From Fusarium oxysporum f. sp. lycopersici 4287 (Eukaryota; Ascomycota; Sordariomycetes; Hypocreales; Nectriaceae), in the NCBI RefSeq assembly GCF_000149955.1, contig NC_031000.1, positions 1,092,398 through 1,156,397 on the forward strand: 64,000 bases of DNA. Direction: 5' to 3'. Of the stretch, positions 21,979 to 33,092 are shown one piece after another. The position numbers and the translations under genes are program-made. The stretch's first letter is position 1. The number at the start of each line of letters is the position of its first letter. Below the pieces are notes generated by a model. It worked only from the letters and a program-made list of their open reading frames with translations. It had not been told where the DNA came from and searched no databases.

Positions 21979-23732
21979 ATGGCGGGCCTATTTTCACAGC
22001 TACATCGTAGGCTAAGCCGGACACAGCTTACCGGTAATCAGCCTAATTACACGGCATACTTTGCAACGCCGGGTTTGATCCCAAGTATGGGTGGTGCGAA
22101 GATGAGCAACCCTTTTAAGCCAAAGCTAGTAGACTTCATTGTCGAGACTAGGGACGAGTGGAAGCTTGCTGGTCTATCTATCGCGGTCGTCGATGGGGAC
22201 GATACATTCACCAAGGTAAACCTACCCATCCGATGTTGAGCCTTCAGCTAAGCTCACATCACATAGAGCTTTGGATACGCGACTCTACCTGATACCCCTG
22301 CGACGCCGGAAACTCTCTGGTACGGAGGGTCCACCACCAAGGCATTTACAACCGCAGCTCTCGCCCACTTGATTGATAGCGGAGCGTATCCTGCTCTTTC
22401 CAAGGGTTGGCGAACTCCAATCATATCAATCATTCGAGACGATTTCGTCACAAGCGATGAATGGGCGACAAACAACCTTACATTGGAAGATGTCGCAAGT
22501 CATTGCAGTGGTTTAAGCAACAACGACCTCAGTATCAGACTTGAAGAAAATGGGAGACCATGGACAGTCAAAGATATTGTCCGAAACATCCGACACTTCC
22601 CTCTCAGGGCAGAGCCTCGTACCGAGTTTGATTACAACAACGAAGGGTACGCCGTACTCTCCTATGTCATTGAGAAGGTTACTGGTAAAAGGCTGAGAGA
22701 TGTGTTCAAGGAACTTATTTGGGAGCCTCTCGGAATGAACTCGACTTTCTTGGATTTGCAGCAGGCCAAAGATGCTCCAGAGCACCTATCCAGGGGCTAT
22801 TACTGGGACGAGCATAATAAGCGCCACGAAGCAGTCCCTTTCTTACCCACAGAGATCGTTAGCGGTGCGGGCGCAATTATCTCCAACGTCGTTGACTATA
22901 CTAAATGGATTAAATGTCTCCTGCGAAAGGCATCGCCATTGTCAGAACAAGTTCACCAAGACATCCGGAGGCCACGGTTTATCCATAACCCAGACCCTGC
23001 GAACGGACTGGACGTTTCCCTCTATGGACTGGCCTGGTGGCGTACATCGATTCAAGGCAATGTTATTTACTGGCATTCTGGATCGACTAACTCACATGTT
23101 GCTCTAGTCTATTGGCTTCCTGACTTAGATTACGGGGTCGTGATCCTCGCCAATTGTCCTAGCCCAGCTACAGAAATTATTATGAGACGGGTTATCTATG
23201 ACAAACTCGGAACACCAGAGGAGAAACGTCATGATGTTGCAGAAGAGTAAGTCTCATCTTGATTCGAGATCTTTTAGTAAGACGCAGACTGACGAAAAGG
23301 GGTAGTTTGCGGAATGCGCAGCGCAAACAGAAGAGGGATGTCAGAAACGCCACGGAAATTCTCTTCCCAAACCGTCCTAGTGGAAATCAACCTCCCTCGC
23401 TGGATGTATCAGAGTTTTCCGGAAAATACCAAGCTCTAGGCTATGGAACCTGGGAGTTTGTCGAAGTCGTAAGCAAAGGGACTCCGATGGGGGTAGTTTT
23501 AGTTGCCCATCGGAAAGACTTGCTTTGGAAGACACGTGTGACGCTGCATCACGTATCTGGTGACTTCTGGGTTGCATTTATAACGATTCTAGAAGGAGAT
23601 GGACTACCCGAAGTATTTTTGGTGGCGGAATTCAGAATTGGTGCGGATGGCAAGCCCTCGGGACTGGAACTGACTTTTACGGATAGAGAAAAGGTCAATG
23701 GGGGCAGAGTCTTGCTTCAACGAATGAAGTAA
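21979..23732 (+). CDS. Serine hydrolase, beta-lactamase class C fold (paralog 2)
   Basis: Exons 21979-22215, 22267-23246 and 23306-23732 with introns of 51 and 59 bp give exactly 548 codons with stop. Both introns fall at the same places as in the paralog at 10865-12600. Catalytic marks are SxxK in YGGSTTKAFT, YxN in FDYNNEGY and HxG in YWHSGSTNSH. The C-terminal beta-rich domain follows (LHHVSGDFWVAFITI). Unlike paralog 1, the N-terminus (MAGLFSQLHRRLSR...) has no obvious signal peptide, so it may be cytosolic, or its first exon may have been replaced. No stop or frameshift is seen. Substrate unknown. Confidence 0.88.
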
Positions 23733-23937
23733 TATTAAGGGATGAATGAAAATTCGGAACGTCTATGTTGTTGTCATCTTCGTCAAGAAAATTAGATATA
23801 AATCGCAAAATAAAGCTACAAGACAGAGTGTTGACAATGTAAGAAGCCCAGAGTACGCATTTGGACTCGCGCTATTGACTCGCAGACCCCCTACTGTACC
23901 AATTACCACTGGTATTGACATCCAATACCAGTTTTAG

Positions 23938-26900
23938 TGGCCCGTGCACCTCTTGTTTTCCATCTCCTGCTCCTGGGCGGCTAATAGGCGGATGGGTACC
24001 TGTTCTTCTAAAACTGGACGGGTCTCGTCCGAGTTACCATATCTGATATAGCTCACTCCGCTATCGGATTGGAACTATTTCGAGTGGTTTTACTTGAAGT
24101 CCATCAACCGCTAATCTTTACTCAAAGCAAATCGCTGACTTTAACTTGTATAGTCTTGATTTATCCGAGCTATACGCTCATTATAAACTCTACTAAAGTT
24201 AGGACTGAACTACAATACAACTCTCCTCCTGTTCCGTGGCAGCATACAAGGCTTCTTGTTCATCGATATCCCGCTGAGCTATCTTCCACAGCTCGCCCGT
24301 ACCTCTTCTGCTTGTAAACAGTCGTCCGTTCTCGGTCTCCTTAGCTACTTGTGCTTCAATTCGATCAGCTTCTGATTTATCCTAGTCTAAGTAAGCCATC
24401 ATCTCTTCTTTAGTCCATTCTCTCGGACCCGTCGAGGTTTTGCAGCACCTCCCCATTTGCTTATAATCAAGACACCAGCTGTAGCTTGCTTTTGAGTATC
24501 CCAAAGGTAAGCCCATTGTCTTTCGATACTGGCGATTACCTAGCCAGGCTCCTGGGGGTTGAGCCTTATACTAATCCTCTCTAGACTTGACGTATCTCTG
24601 ATGGATGGCTCGTGGATCATCATGCCTCAGATTTGTAGTTGGGCTCGAAGCTAGATCTCTCGAATTTAACTGTGGTGATACCTGCGGTCTACACGTCGAT
24701 GGCGTAGGTGATGGGTGGCGAGGTTCTGGAGTCGTTATGTATCGGTCCACCTGCTCTGTTTCGATGGTCAACTGGGATGGCAGATCTTGACAATTTGATT
24801 CATTCTCAAATTCGAAAGTTTCCAAAGTTGTGATTGGTTGCCACTGTATTTCGCCGAGCGTTCTCATCACTGGTGGCCTTGGTTCCTCAGGGGTCGTAAA
24901 GGGTATCTACCCAAAGGTTTTCGAACACACCTGCGGCTGGTCTGAAGATATAACGGGCAATGCTCTTAGTTCCGAGTATCGTAGTGGGCACTCCTTTGAG
25001 TTCCTTGCGTGACCTAGTATATGACATTTGCTGCATAAAGGAGGGTTTCGTATCGGCCTCGCCTTCTCAATGACTTCAAAGCCGCCAAGTTCTCTTCTCA
25101 CACTAGATAACGGCAAAGACGAATTCGTAGTCACTGGATCGACTCGCTGGCGGGGTTCTAAGAGGGGCCTTCGATTATCTTCCCGAGTCAAGTGCCAATG
25201 CAGATGAAAATCTTCGAGTTGTAGAGTCTGGTCTTGAGCTAATAAACCCTCCAGCTTGTGAGCGCAGGGCAGCCCTTGTGATCGTGAGAAAGAACCAGTA
25301 CAGGCCGACAAAGGAGTAGAGCCTTAATGAAATAGAAGCTTTCGTTGCTGCTCAACCTTTCGCAAAGCTTCATGAGACACCCAACCACGTACTGCACCAT
25401 AGAGAATACTGGAGAGTTCGATAGGTGTCCTGATCTTCTGCTTGGCTTGGTTCGACTTCAACTCCGCCAGTTGATTGAGTAGTGCATGCTTGATCGATCG
25501 CCAAGCTTCGAAAAGGTCCAATGTAGATACTTTGAGGTGGCTCTTAAGCAGCCAGTATATGCCTTCCACCCTTGAAGTAACGACGTTGTCAAAGTGGGGA
25601 TGTTGATTGACCCACGCCTTCACCAGCTTCTCTTTGTATTGATCAAGCCAGTTTGTCTTGATATATTTGACTCCTTCGATATAATCCGCGATGTATTTCT
25701 TCTCAAACTTAGACACACATTTGTGGAAAGTTTGTTCATTTGGTGACTTAATAATCGAATGCCAGTGGCCGTAAAACTCATTCCAAGCCTCGATTCCCGG
25801 GTTTTCCCCTTGAGTCTGGCGTGTAAATCTAGGCTGGCAGTAGCAAAGAACTGCCTTGTTAGCATGCCAGAGACATAGCAGCGGCCTTGATGATGGGAAG
25901 CAAGTATCGACAGCATTCATACATGCTAGGCAGCGATCAGTCAAGATGACAGAGGGATGCCTAATCCTGTGGTTTTCGCACAACGATCAGAATCGATCTA
26001 ACGCCCATAAATAGTCTTCTTCACGCTCCCCACTTAGGAAAGCAAACGCGACACAGAACGAACGTTAACAAGAGTCGACACCGATCAAGTCCAAAAGTGG
26101 CATGCCGTATTTATTGGTTTTATAGATACAGTCTAAGATTAAGACATCCGGATATGCCTGTAGATATGCCACTGAATCGGGATGCGCAAATAGAACAGCT
26201 TTGACTCGACCGTCGGTGCCGGTTTGAAATTGACTCCAAAATCCTTCTCTAAACAGCTGATCAGCAAGGGCGTTAATGCTGCTTTGTCCTTGACACACTT
26301 CTCGTCTAGCATCTGCAATACGATTGTAGATGTCCTGTTGTGTTGCTATCGTGTCGGTGTTCTGCCGCATGTACGTTCTAATTTCTTTAGGGGCTATCCC
26401 AGCATTGGCAAGGCCAGTCAGTTGAGACAGGTGCTCCTTAGACAGTGTTCGAAGTACTGGGTGGGCGGTGGTGTCTTGGCTAGGTTCATGGTTATGTAGT
26501 GAGAATCGGCTGTCAGAACGGTGCCGCAGAGTCCAGGTACTTCTATCATTATTTTCCTTCGCCAGTACAGAGAACTCGCAGCCTGTTGTTCGAGTTGTCA
26601 TCTTACGTTGGCGTTCTCTGGAAACGGTTGGATGGTTACGGCGACGATCACACATGTACGTGATCGTCCTCCTGCCAGTTTTCTCCTTAGTTGACCTTCC
26701 AGTTATGAACGCATAGCCCCTGGTCGCTGCCCAGGCGTTGATTGCCTCGAATAGCGCCTCCCGTGACTCATACTCGCCTTCAGGAGGGAGACAGTCACCA
26801 GGAAACGGTGTCGGACTTTGAGATTGGTTAACGTTCATAGCGAAGCAGTCGCCGTTAGCCCGTAATCTCGACACGATTAGCAGCGAGTGCAGTAGAACGC

Positions 26901-27046
26901 GACATTTGAGATGGCGCGAGAGGGAGACCGATAGCGGAGTGAGCTATACCAGATATGGTAATTGGGACGGGACCCGTCCCATTTTAGAAGGACGGGTACC
27001 CGTCCGCCTATTGACCGCCGAGATGAAAAGAATGGTGCACGGGCCA
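23938..27046 (-). mobile_element. Mutator-like element (MULE) with about 120-130 bp terminal inverted repeats
   Basis: Left repeat 23938-24067 and right repeat 26928-27046 share TGGCCCGTGCACC at the tips and ACCATATCTG(A/G)TATAGCTCA near the inner ends. Differences are mostly C/T or G/A. The tips may extend a few bases further (CCA-TTTT). A clear 9-11 bp target duplication is not visible; the host repeat appears to resume after only TA. The element codes one transposase frame with four stops. Confidence 0.8.
24571..26874 (-). pseudogene. MULE transposase, single 768-codon frame broken by four stop codons
   Basis: The whole stretch is one reading frame, closed only by stops at 26065-26067, 25987-25989, 25324-25326 and 24907-24909, with no frameshift. 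Domains in order are an N-terminal WRKY-GCM1/FAR1-like region (EALFEAINAWAATRGYAF, then CDRRRNHP), the MULE DDE core (VLILDCIYKTNKYGMPLLDL with the first Asp, then SVILTDRCLACMNAVDTCFP with the second), a SWIM-type zinc motif (CTGSFSRSQGLPCAH) and a C-terminal CCHC-like knuckle (CSKCHILGHARNSKECPL). The stops fit C-to-T or G-to-A changes. The element should be non-autonomous now. Confidence 0.85.
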
Positions 27047-27204
27047 GAAAAAATGGTAAAAATTATGCTCCAAAAGTCTGTAAACACCCCACCCTGTAGT
27101 AACTCAATCTGTTCAACCGTGATAACCTCACTTATACATATTTAATTTAAATACAATCCAACAATAATAAAAGTTCTATCATTTTCAAGCCCTGATTTTT
27201 CTAT

Positions 27205-28416
27205 TTAATATTTTGTATACCATCCCCTTGCGCGAATGCAGGCGTCAAGTCGGCGGGGGAGTGAGCCAATCAGACGGTTAATCTGCTCTGGTGTAATTGC
27301 CGCCCACGCCAACTTGATACATTTTATCAACTTTGCTCGATCAGACTCGTTGTTTTTCAAAAGATCTAATTGAGGGAACATCTTTTTAATATTCAGCTTT
27401 AATTGCTTCCAAATATGCTCAATTGGGTTTAAATTAGGACTATGAGCAGGCCAGTCAATCCAGGATATGCTGTGTTCCAACAGCCAGTTCGTCGTAGACT
27501 CTGACGTGTGTATACGAGCATTATCTTGTTGGAAATGGCGAAAACCAGTCCAAATAGGAAGTAAACCTTCCTCCAAAGCCTGTTGATAACTTAAAGAAGT
27601 ATATCCTCTTCTTCGTGCAGTCTGATCGCGGATCATGACGATGATATCAGACTTGCCGCCTCTCCAGATTGCTCCCCAAACCATGATAGATAATCGCGAC
27701 TTTCCATGAACTGTCACATTAACTAATTCCTTCATAAACTTCTCATGAGGCTTGCGGAATACCCAACCTCGTTTATAATTAGGTTGCGATTGAACTGACG
27801 ATTCGTCGCTGAAAATGGTCTGAAGGCGCCGTAAGTTGAGTGAAAGATTCCCGAGCGGCGTATATCCGCAAACTTTAAAACGACATACCTCCAGCAATTC
27901 TTCAATATATTCCTTCCAAGCTTGACACCATAGAAACCGCTGACGAGCGGTTTCTCTAGATAGTGGAATTCTCTGCATAGCCCTCCATTTGCGACCGTAA
28001 TCGTACCTGATTACTCGGCGTATTGTTGTCCGTGAGATTTCGCCACCTAGATAATTGACAAGCGATTCGTATGTAACCCTACGGTCGCGTTTAAGTGAAA
28101 TTAATACGTACCGAATCTGCTGAACCGTGAGTTTTCTAGGACGCCCAGAACGACACTTTTTGTCCAAGGTTTGGTGAGTTTTCCAACGTTGAAAGATCTT
28201 GAAGATTGCGGCAGGTGAACATCCGGCCTCCTCGGCGACATCCCGGTATGACCTTCCGCTCTCCACAGCTTGAACGATAAGAGCTCTAGCAACCTCACTA
28301 AACTCATGATTTCTTTTGCGCCCAGCGCACATAATAGACAAAATCCCGTTCTTTTGCGACATGTTTTGTCGAAGTTGTGGATGTTTAAAGAAATTGGACC
28401 AGTTCACATTCATCAT
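27205..28416 (-). CDS. Tc1/mariner transposase, DD34E, open frame of 403 residues
   Basis: A cut-and-paste transposase acting on TA targets. The N-terminal paired-type helix-turn-helix (VQAVESGRSYRDVAEEAGCS) is followed by GRPRKL and a second HTH (VTYESLVNYLGG). The catalytic residues are in IFSDESSVQ (first Asp), HFQQDNARIHTS (second Asp) and PNLNPIEHIWKQL (Glu), with 34 residues between the second Asp and the Glu. The frame has no stop or frameshift, unlike nearly all other transposons in the window. The ATG at 28414-28416 starts two Met codons. The element itself is split by the nested MULE in its left terminal repeat, so cis-mobility is doubtful even if the enzyme is active. Confidence 0.9.
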   Translation of the reverse strand: MMNVNWSNFFKHPQLRQNMSQKNGILSIMCAGRKRNHEFSEVARALIVQAVESGRSYRDVAEEAGCSPAAIFKIFQRWKTHQTLDKKCRSGRPRKLTVQQIRYVLISLKRDRRVTYESLVNYLGGEISRTTIRRVIRYDYGRKWRAMQRIPLSRETARQRFLWCQAWKEYIEELLEVCRFKVCGYTPLGNLSLNLRRLQTIFSDESSVQSQPNYKRGWVFRKPHEKFMKELVNVTVHGKSRLSIMVWGAIWRGGKSDIIVMIRDQTARRRGYTSLSYQQALEEGLLPIWTGFRHFQQDNARIHTSESTTNWLLEHSISWIDWPAHSPNLNPIEHIWKQLKLNIKKMFPQLDLLKNNESDRAKLIKCIKLAWAAITPEQINRLIGSLPRRLDACIRARGWYTKY

Positions 28417-28526
28417 GGTGGATTACACGTTGGCGGGGCAGCGTTTACAGACTTTTGGAGCATAATTTTATTGGGTGCCATTACCAGTGGTAATTGGTAC
28501 AGTAGGTCTAATCATATATTACCTTT

Positions 28527-31184
28527 CTACCCCTTATATATCTCTGAAGCTTTAGTTTTCTCTGGGGAGGGGTCCTCTGCTATGATTTGCGGCTGTGGTT
28601 CCAGACCGGCCATCGGTCTGTTTTTGCCCAAGTCCACATGCTTTTCGGCTTTGTTCTTGCTCCAATCCGCAGTAGACATCGCAAAATTGCTTGACTGCGG
28701 CTCAAATAGGGTCGTTAGTACACGACCAAGCGACGTCTGATTCACCCGGTAACGCATCTTCTCAATGTTTGGCCGTCCAGTCAAGAGCGACAAAGCCGCC
28801 ACAACTGCGATGAGTGACATACACGCGAGGAGTAGGAATGCGGGTATGCCATATCGCCATCGGTACCGGATTTTGTGCACTAGTGGAACGACAGACACGT
28901 CCGCTGCGTGTTCCGGCTGTGCATTCCTTGCCCCCAGCACGCCTTTTGTTCCAACCACGGCCGACGCGACAAAGTCAGTCCAGAGCAGTTTTAGAATAGT
29001 CGAGGCGGAGTCTGCAGACCTCGACAAATCCCGCCACTTCAGCCACAGACTCATACTTGTCTTGCCAACAACGTCGTTGGGAGACAGGCTATTGGCTACC
29101 GAAGAGAAGATGGTTACAAACGCACCGATGGGGGCAATCGAAGCCGGCAGATTTCTATGCACAAATCCGGGGTCAAGCTCCCATCGTACTTGGCTTAAAG
29201 AGCCTGATCCGAGAAGATAAAGCGATTTGGCACGGACTGTTGAGATGTTTTGGAATTTGTCGTATGCAGGATCAACGATGCCCCAAATGGGTTGGAACAC
29301 TTCGAGTTCAAGCGGAGAATCCTCGACGCCCCATAATGGCATGTCGTCCTCCGAAGCGTACTCTTTTTCTTTGATCTCCTTGACCACAAGGTTTTCAGAC
29401 CTCGCGTCTGTGCCGTTGTAGAAGAACGTGACGCTTTTGACGGTGGCCTTCACAGCTGAAGCACAGGCATACAACGAAGACGACCATTTACTTTTGTCGT
29501 CAAAAACGTTCTCCGGACCACCATCAACTCTTTGCGGGGTGCCTCTGATGAGATTACATATGACGAAGGTGTGGTTCAGTTTGGCCGACGCATCAGGTTG
29601 AGTTCCCTGGCATAGATCTCCTAAAAGTTGTTAGCGATGCCTACTAAGCGGATACATAATTCTTGCTAATTCCAGTAAAGTGGTCTTTAGTAATATTCCA
29701 TGGATTTCCGTATAGATCATCGGCGTTGCTGGTTGCACTCGTTGCAAGATGGCCGCCAAAGTCGTTCGTGAGACCAAGTGTTAGATACGTGGCGTCATTA
29801 TCCAGCGTCAGCATCTTGAATTCTTTTCCAATTTTCGATTTGATGTATTCGAAAGGCTCAACATTCTTGTCTTGATCTCCGGCATTTGAGATGTTCATGA
29901 ACATCATGGAGAAAGCATTAGTAGCCCACGCAGCCTGGTACGCTCTCGTGTTCAGGTCGGGCTGGTTGACCCCGTTGCGCTGATCATCCAACGGAGCAGT
30001 CGTATTGATATTGACAAAGCCGCCCCTGTCGGTAAGGCGAAGCTTAGAAACCGAGACACCAGCATCTGTTTGAGAGCCCGTTGTTATCTCAAAGTCAAAT
30101 GTCGTGTTTGTGTCGACACACTCGACGTCGGGTTCCCAGAATAAGAGATCTTCTGTCCACGTAACCCCGAGAGGGTAGCCAGATGGAATAGTGTGATTCC
30201 GGAAGCCAATTCTGCCCTCCCTTGCATCAACAACTAACCCTTCAACGGCGCGCGCACCATCCAGAAGCGAAATGGTCTCAAGACGCCGGTAAATTCCGGA
30301 AAGCGACTNNNNNNNNNNNNNNNNNNNNNNNNNNNNNNNNNNNNNNNNNNNNNNNNNNNNNNNNNNNNNNNNNNNNNNNNNNNNNNNNNNNNNNNNNNNN
30401 NNNNNNNNNNNNNNNNNNNNNNNNNNNNNNNNNNNNNNNNNNNNNNNNNNNNNNNNNNNNNNNNNNNNNNNNNNNNNNNNNNNNNNNNNNNNNNNNNNNN
30501 NNNNNNNNNNNNNNNNNNNNNNNNNNNNNNNNNNNNNNNNNNNNNNNNNNNNNNNNNNNNNNNNNNNNNNNNNNNNNNNNNNNNNNNNNNNNNNNNNNNN
30601 NNNNNNNNNNNNNNNNNNNNNNNNNNNNNNNNNNNNNNNNNNNNNNNNNNNNNNNNNNNNNNNNNNNNNNNNNNNNNNNTCCATGCTAGTATAGAAGGTG
30701 CTTGAGTCCCGCATGTATTCAAAGTCAGCTTTGACAGCTTTGGACCTGAATTCGTTGGACTCATAGAGACCGAGAAGGTGTTACTACTCCGACTATGGCA
30801 ATCAGGAAGCTGAGAAGTGGAAGTAGTAGCGAGATTAATACGACGGGCTTGCGAACTCCGTGGTCTCTGATTGCATCAGACCGAAGCACAAGTGGCCAGT
30901 AAGAGCTTTGAAGATGTTTTGCTGCAACGGTCCTTGGTTGAGACAACGTCAGCACGAGATACCAAGGAGCGAGAAAGCCTGTTCATAATTTACCATGTAG
31001 CTGCCGTTTCGCGATCGCGAAGCTGTCCGGCAAGAATAAAGGTTCCAATTGTCGGACACCAAGCGCGAGCTAGATAGAAGCCTCTTTAGTCCAGTTCCAT
31101 GAGAATAAGCCGGAGGATTACTTACCAATGACGATGCAGAAAGCAATAATGGCCGCAACTTGCCCAATTGTGAGGTCTACCATC
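28527..31184 (-). CDS. Large fungal membrane protein of unknown function, interrupted by an assembly gap
   Basis: The start is at 31184 (VDLTIGQVAAIIAFCIVI, a membrane helix). Exon 1 is 31184-31126, exon 2 31069-30994 and exon 3 from 30933, with introns of 56 and 60 bp; the second joins a split Trp codon (AATW then TVAAKHLQSSYWP). A second helix follows (KPVVLISLLLPLLSFLIAIV). Just after VVTP the frame shifts by one base near 30779-30783, close to the gap (30309-30679). The long extracellular-looking middle (29644-30308) has Asn-x-Thr sites. After a short intron near 29600-29640, whose phase I could not settle, the frame 29474-28527 ends with one more helix (FLLLACMSLIAVVAALSLL) and a cytosolic tail. 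This N-helices, long ectodomain, C-helix plan is a common but uncharacterised ascomycete family. Confidence 0.65.
30309..30679. other. Assembly gap (371 N)
   Basis: A run of N inside the large membrane protein gene. Reading frames drawn across it are not reliable. Confidence 1.
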
Positions 31185-31619
31185 CTGAAAGATGATTGTT
31201 GAGAACCGATGAAATCGACTAAGAGGAATTCACCAGCTTTTCTGTCTCTGCCTCGGCCTACCAGAGACAAATAGCAGTGGTTCCTGATCATCGCTGCCAA
31301 GGTCTGTGGCCCCACTTGGATTGTTAAGCTTACTGCTAGCTCGATGTGTTAGTGTCGGCAGACCTTCCTATTACCGTAATAACTCTGTAGGTCAGGCAGA
31401 CAAAGGCGGAAAGTCGTCAAAACAACGTCAGACGCCGCAATTATTGCCCGGGCCTAGGGTAGAAGCGGAACAAGGGCTTCTAAAACGGGCAAGACCCCGA
31501 GGCTCTGCGTCCGCATGATGCTACTTTAATGAGGTATTGTGGGAGCCTTGTGAAGCCGTGAGAGATCAAAGTCTTCTCTTCACTTCGATGAGAACATCTG
31601 GGCAAAAAAGCATCCAAAT

Positions 31620-32240
31620 ATGAGCGCAGCGCTGGCTTTGTACGCCCGGGCATCCACAACCTCGAGCCTGACTCCCTACGAGTACTGCTCTGGGAAAGAC
31701 TCTATTTGCGGTGCATTCAACGACATAGATCGCGACTGTGACGACGAGAACGGCGCTGATTACTACCAATGCATTTGCACATCCGGATGGGTTCCGACGA
31801 GCAGAGCGTAAGTTGCTGTTGCCGATCCAAGGAGAACTGCTCACATTCCTTCCTCTAGGTGTCGCTATTGCATGTATGCCTTGGGCCTCACGGAGGTAGT
31901 GGCCGATTCCCAGAACTTTACCGAAATATGCAGCAACGAGGGCTTCACTATTGCCCCAATTCCGTCAAGCGTTATCTCTGAGCAAATGGAGCGGAACAAG
32001 ACTATCGAGGTGCCTGAGCCGGAGTCAAAGACGGCTTCATCCTCGACACTCACGTTCGACATGCCTCGCAAGACCGGATATCATGAGCCCGAAACATTGA
32101 CCTTTTACGGAACACCAACTGCTTCCCTCCCGGATATAAACCCGGCAGAATCGAATGACGGAGTCGGGTACCAATTCGGTTTGAGAAAGATTTTGGTTTT
32201 CAGCATAGCATTTAGTCTGGGCGTTGCTGCATATGTATAG
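31620..32240 (+). CDS. Small Cys-rich protein with GPI-like C-terminus, two exons
   Basis: Exons 31620-31807 and 31859-32240 with a 51-bp GTAAGT...CTAG intron give exactly 190 codons with stop. The N-terminal half has a row of cysteines (YCSGKDSICGAFNDIDRDCD, then YYQCICTSGW and ACRYCMYALG, the last across the splice), followed by Asn-x-Thr sites, a Ser/Thr/Pro linker and a hydrophobic tail (ILVFSIAFSLGVAAYV) right at the end, as in GPI-anchored proteins. A proper signal peptide is not obvious after the chosen ATG (SAALALYARAS); another ATG at 31589 is out of frame. It probably sits at the cell surface; role unknown. Confidence 0.65.
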
Positions 32241-32304
32241 GGATCTGGTGGATAGATTATTTGAACGATCTGGCAGTGGCCTGTATTTAATGAGTCAACT
32301 CTGA

Positions 32305-32897
32305 GATGAATATCAGAACAGTATACTACCATGCAGTACCCCTTTACCGATAAGACCCTTCTACTGATGAGCAAAAAAAAAGTTTCCCCATACAAATTGC
32401 TATTTTTCAGCCACTTTACAGAGAGTCACCAGAAATATAAAAAACAAATTAATTGCTGCTCCTCGGTTCAGAATTACATGCCATCCAATATCCTCTCGAT
32501 CTCTTGACTGCGCGGCCTGCGCGGGTTCGTGCGACAGGTAATTCTTCTGCCTCCGAATTTGTGCTCTCATCCTCTTCCACTCCTCCCACCTCGATTACAT
32601 CTTCAGCAGCCTCTGTCTCTGCAGTTGCTTGGTTAGGCTCATAAATATTGTTATCAGCCACTAGAGCTTCAGCTAGTGTCATGAATCTCCTATTGGGATT
32701 CGGTATCGCCTTTCTCTTCTTACCTCTACTTAGCCGCCCGACTTCCTCCTCTAAACTAGCTACCCTTGTGCTTAAGGAGGCAATCTTTGACTCTTGAGCT
32801 TCAAACCCTTTGGATATCACTGAATAGCGCCTTCTTGTCGATGGGGTCTTATTCTTCCCTAGATCTCTGATATGGCAGCTGGTCTTTGGCGTGTTAT
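32305..32897 (-). mobile_element. pogo-like DDE transposon, 3' remnant (copy B)
   Basis: The minus strand codes the same tail as at the start of the window: IRDLGKNKTPSTRRR, a coiled coil (KIASLSTRVASLEEEVGRL), NPNRRFMTLAEALVADNN and an acidic then basic end to a stop at 32449. The shared non-coding block (TATGGGGAAA..., GGTACTGCATGGTA) follows to about 32330. The copy is cut at 32897, where a solo copia LTR begins. Confidence 0.65.
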
Positions 32898-33092
32898 TGT
32901 TGGAAAATCCGGGAATCCCCCTTCCCTTCAGGATTCAGACTGTTAGTCTGAAAGTCCTAGATTTAAAGTTTAAAGTCCTAGATACAATTATCTAGAGATA
33001 TAAACCCGAGAATAACTCTCAGCTCAATAAGAAGCAACCAAGTTTTCATAAAATATATTTTCACCCAGCACTACTGCGCAATATAAACAACA
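32898..33092 (+). mobile_element. Solo LTR of a copia-type retrotransposon
   Basis: The 195-bp block starts TGTTGGAAAATCC and ends AATATAAACAACA, and is nearly identical to 63380-63573. Several differences are CA in the other copy and TA here. The flanking pentamers (GTTAT on the left, GACGG on the right) do not match, so no target-site duplication is visible. Confidence 0.85.

Larger units (their letters stand above)
23884..28510 (-). mobile_element. Tc1/mariner element carrying a nested Mutator-like element
   Basis: Outer inverted repeats are AGACC(CC)CTACTGTACCAA at 23884 and its complement ending at about 28510 (TTGGTACAGTAGGTCTAA). The right repeat continues inward to GTTTACAGACTTTTGGAG (28443). 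The matching inward part of the left repeat (ATTATGCTCCAAAAGTC) is at 27060, 3.1 kb away from its outer part, because another element (23938-27046) sits in between. The transposase is at 27205-28416. Confidence 0.8.

Noticed and set aside
29644..30764. Long frames on both strands running through the first N block
   Set aside because: Frames drawn across N runs are artefacts; only the known flanks were used.
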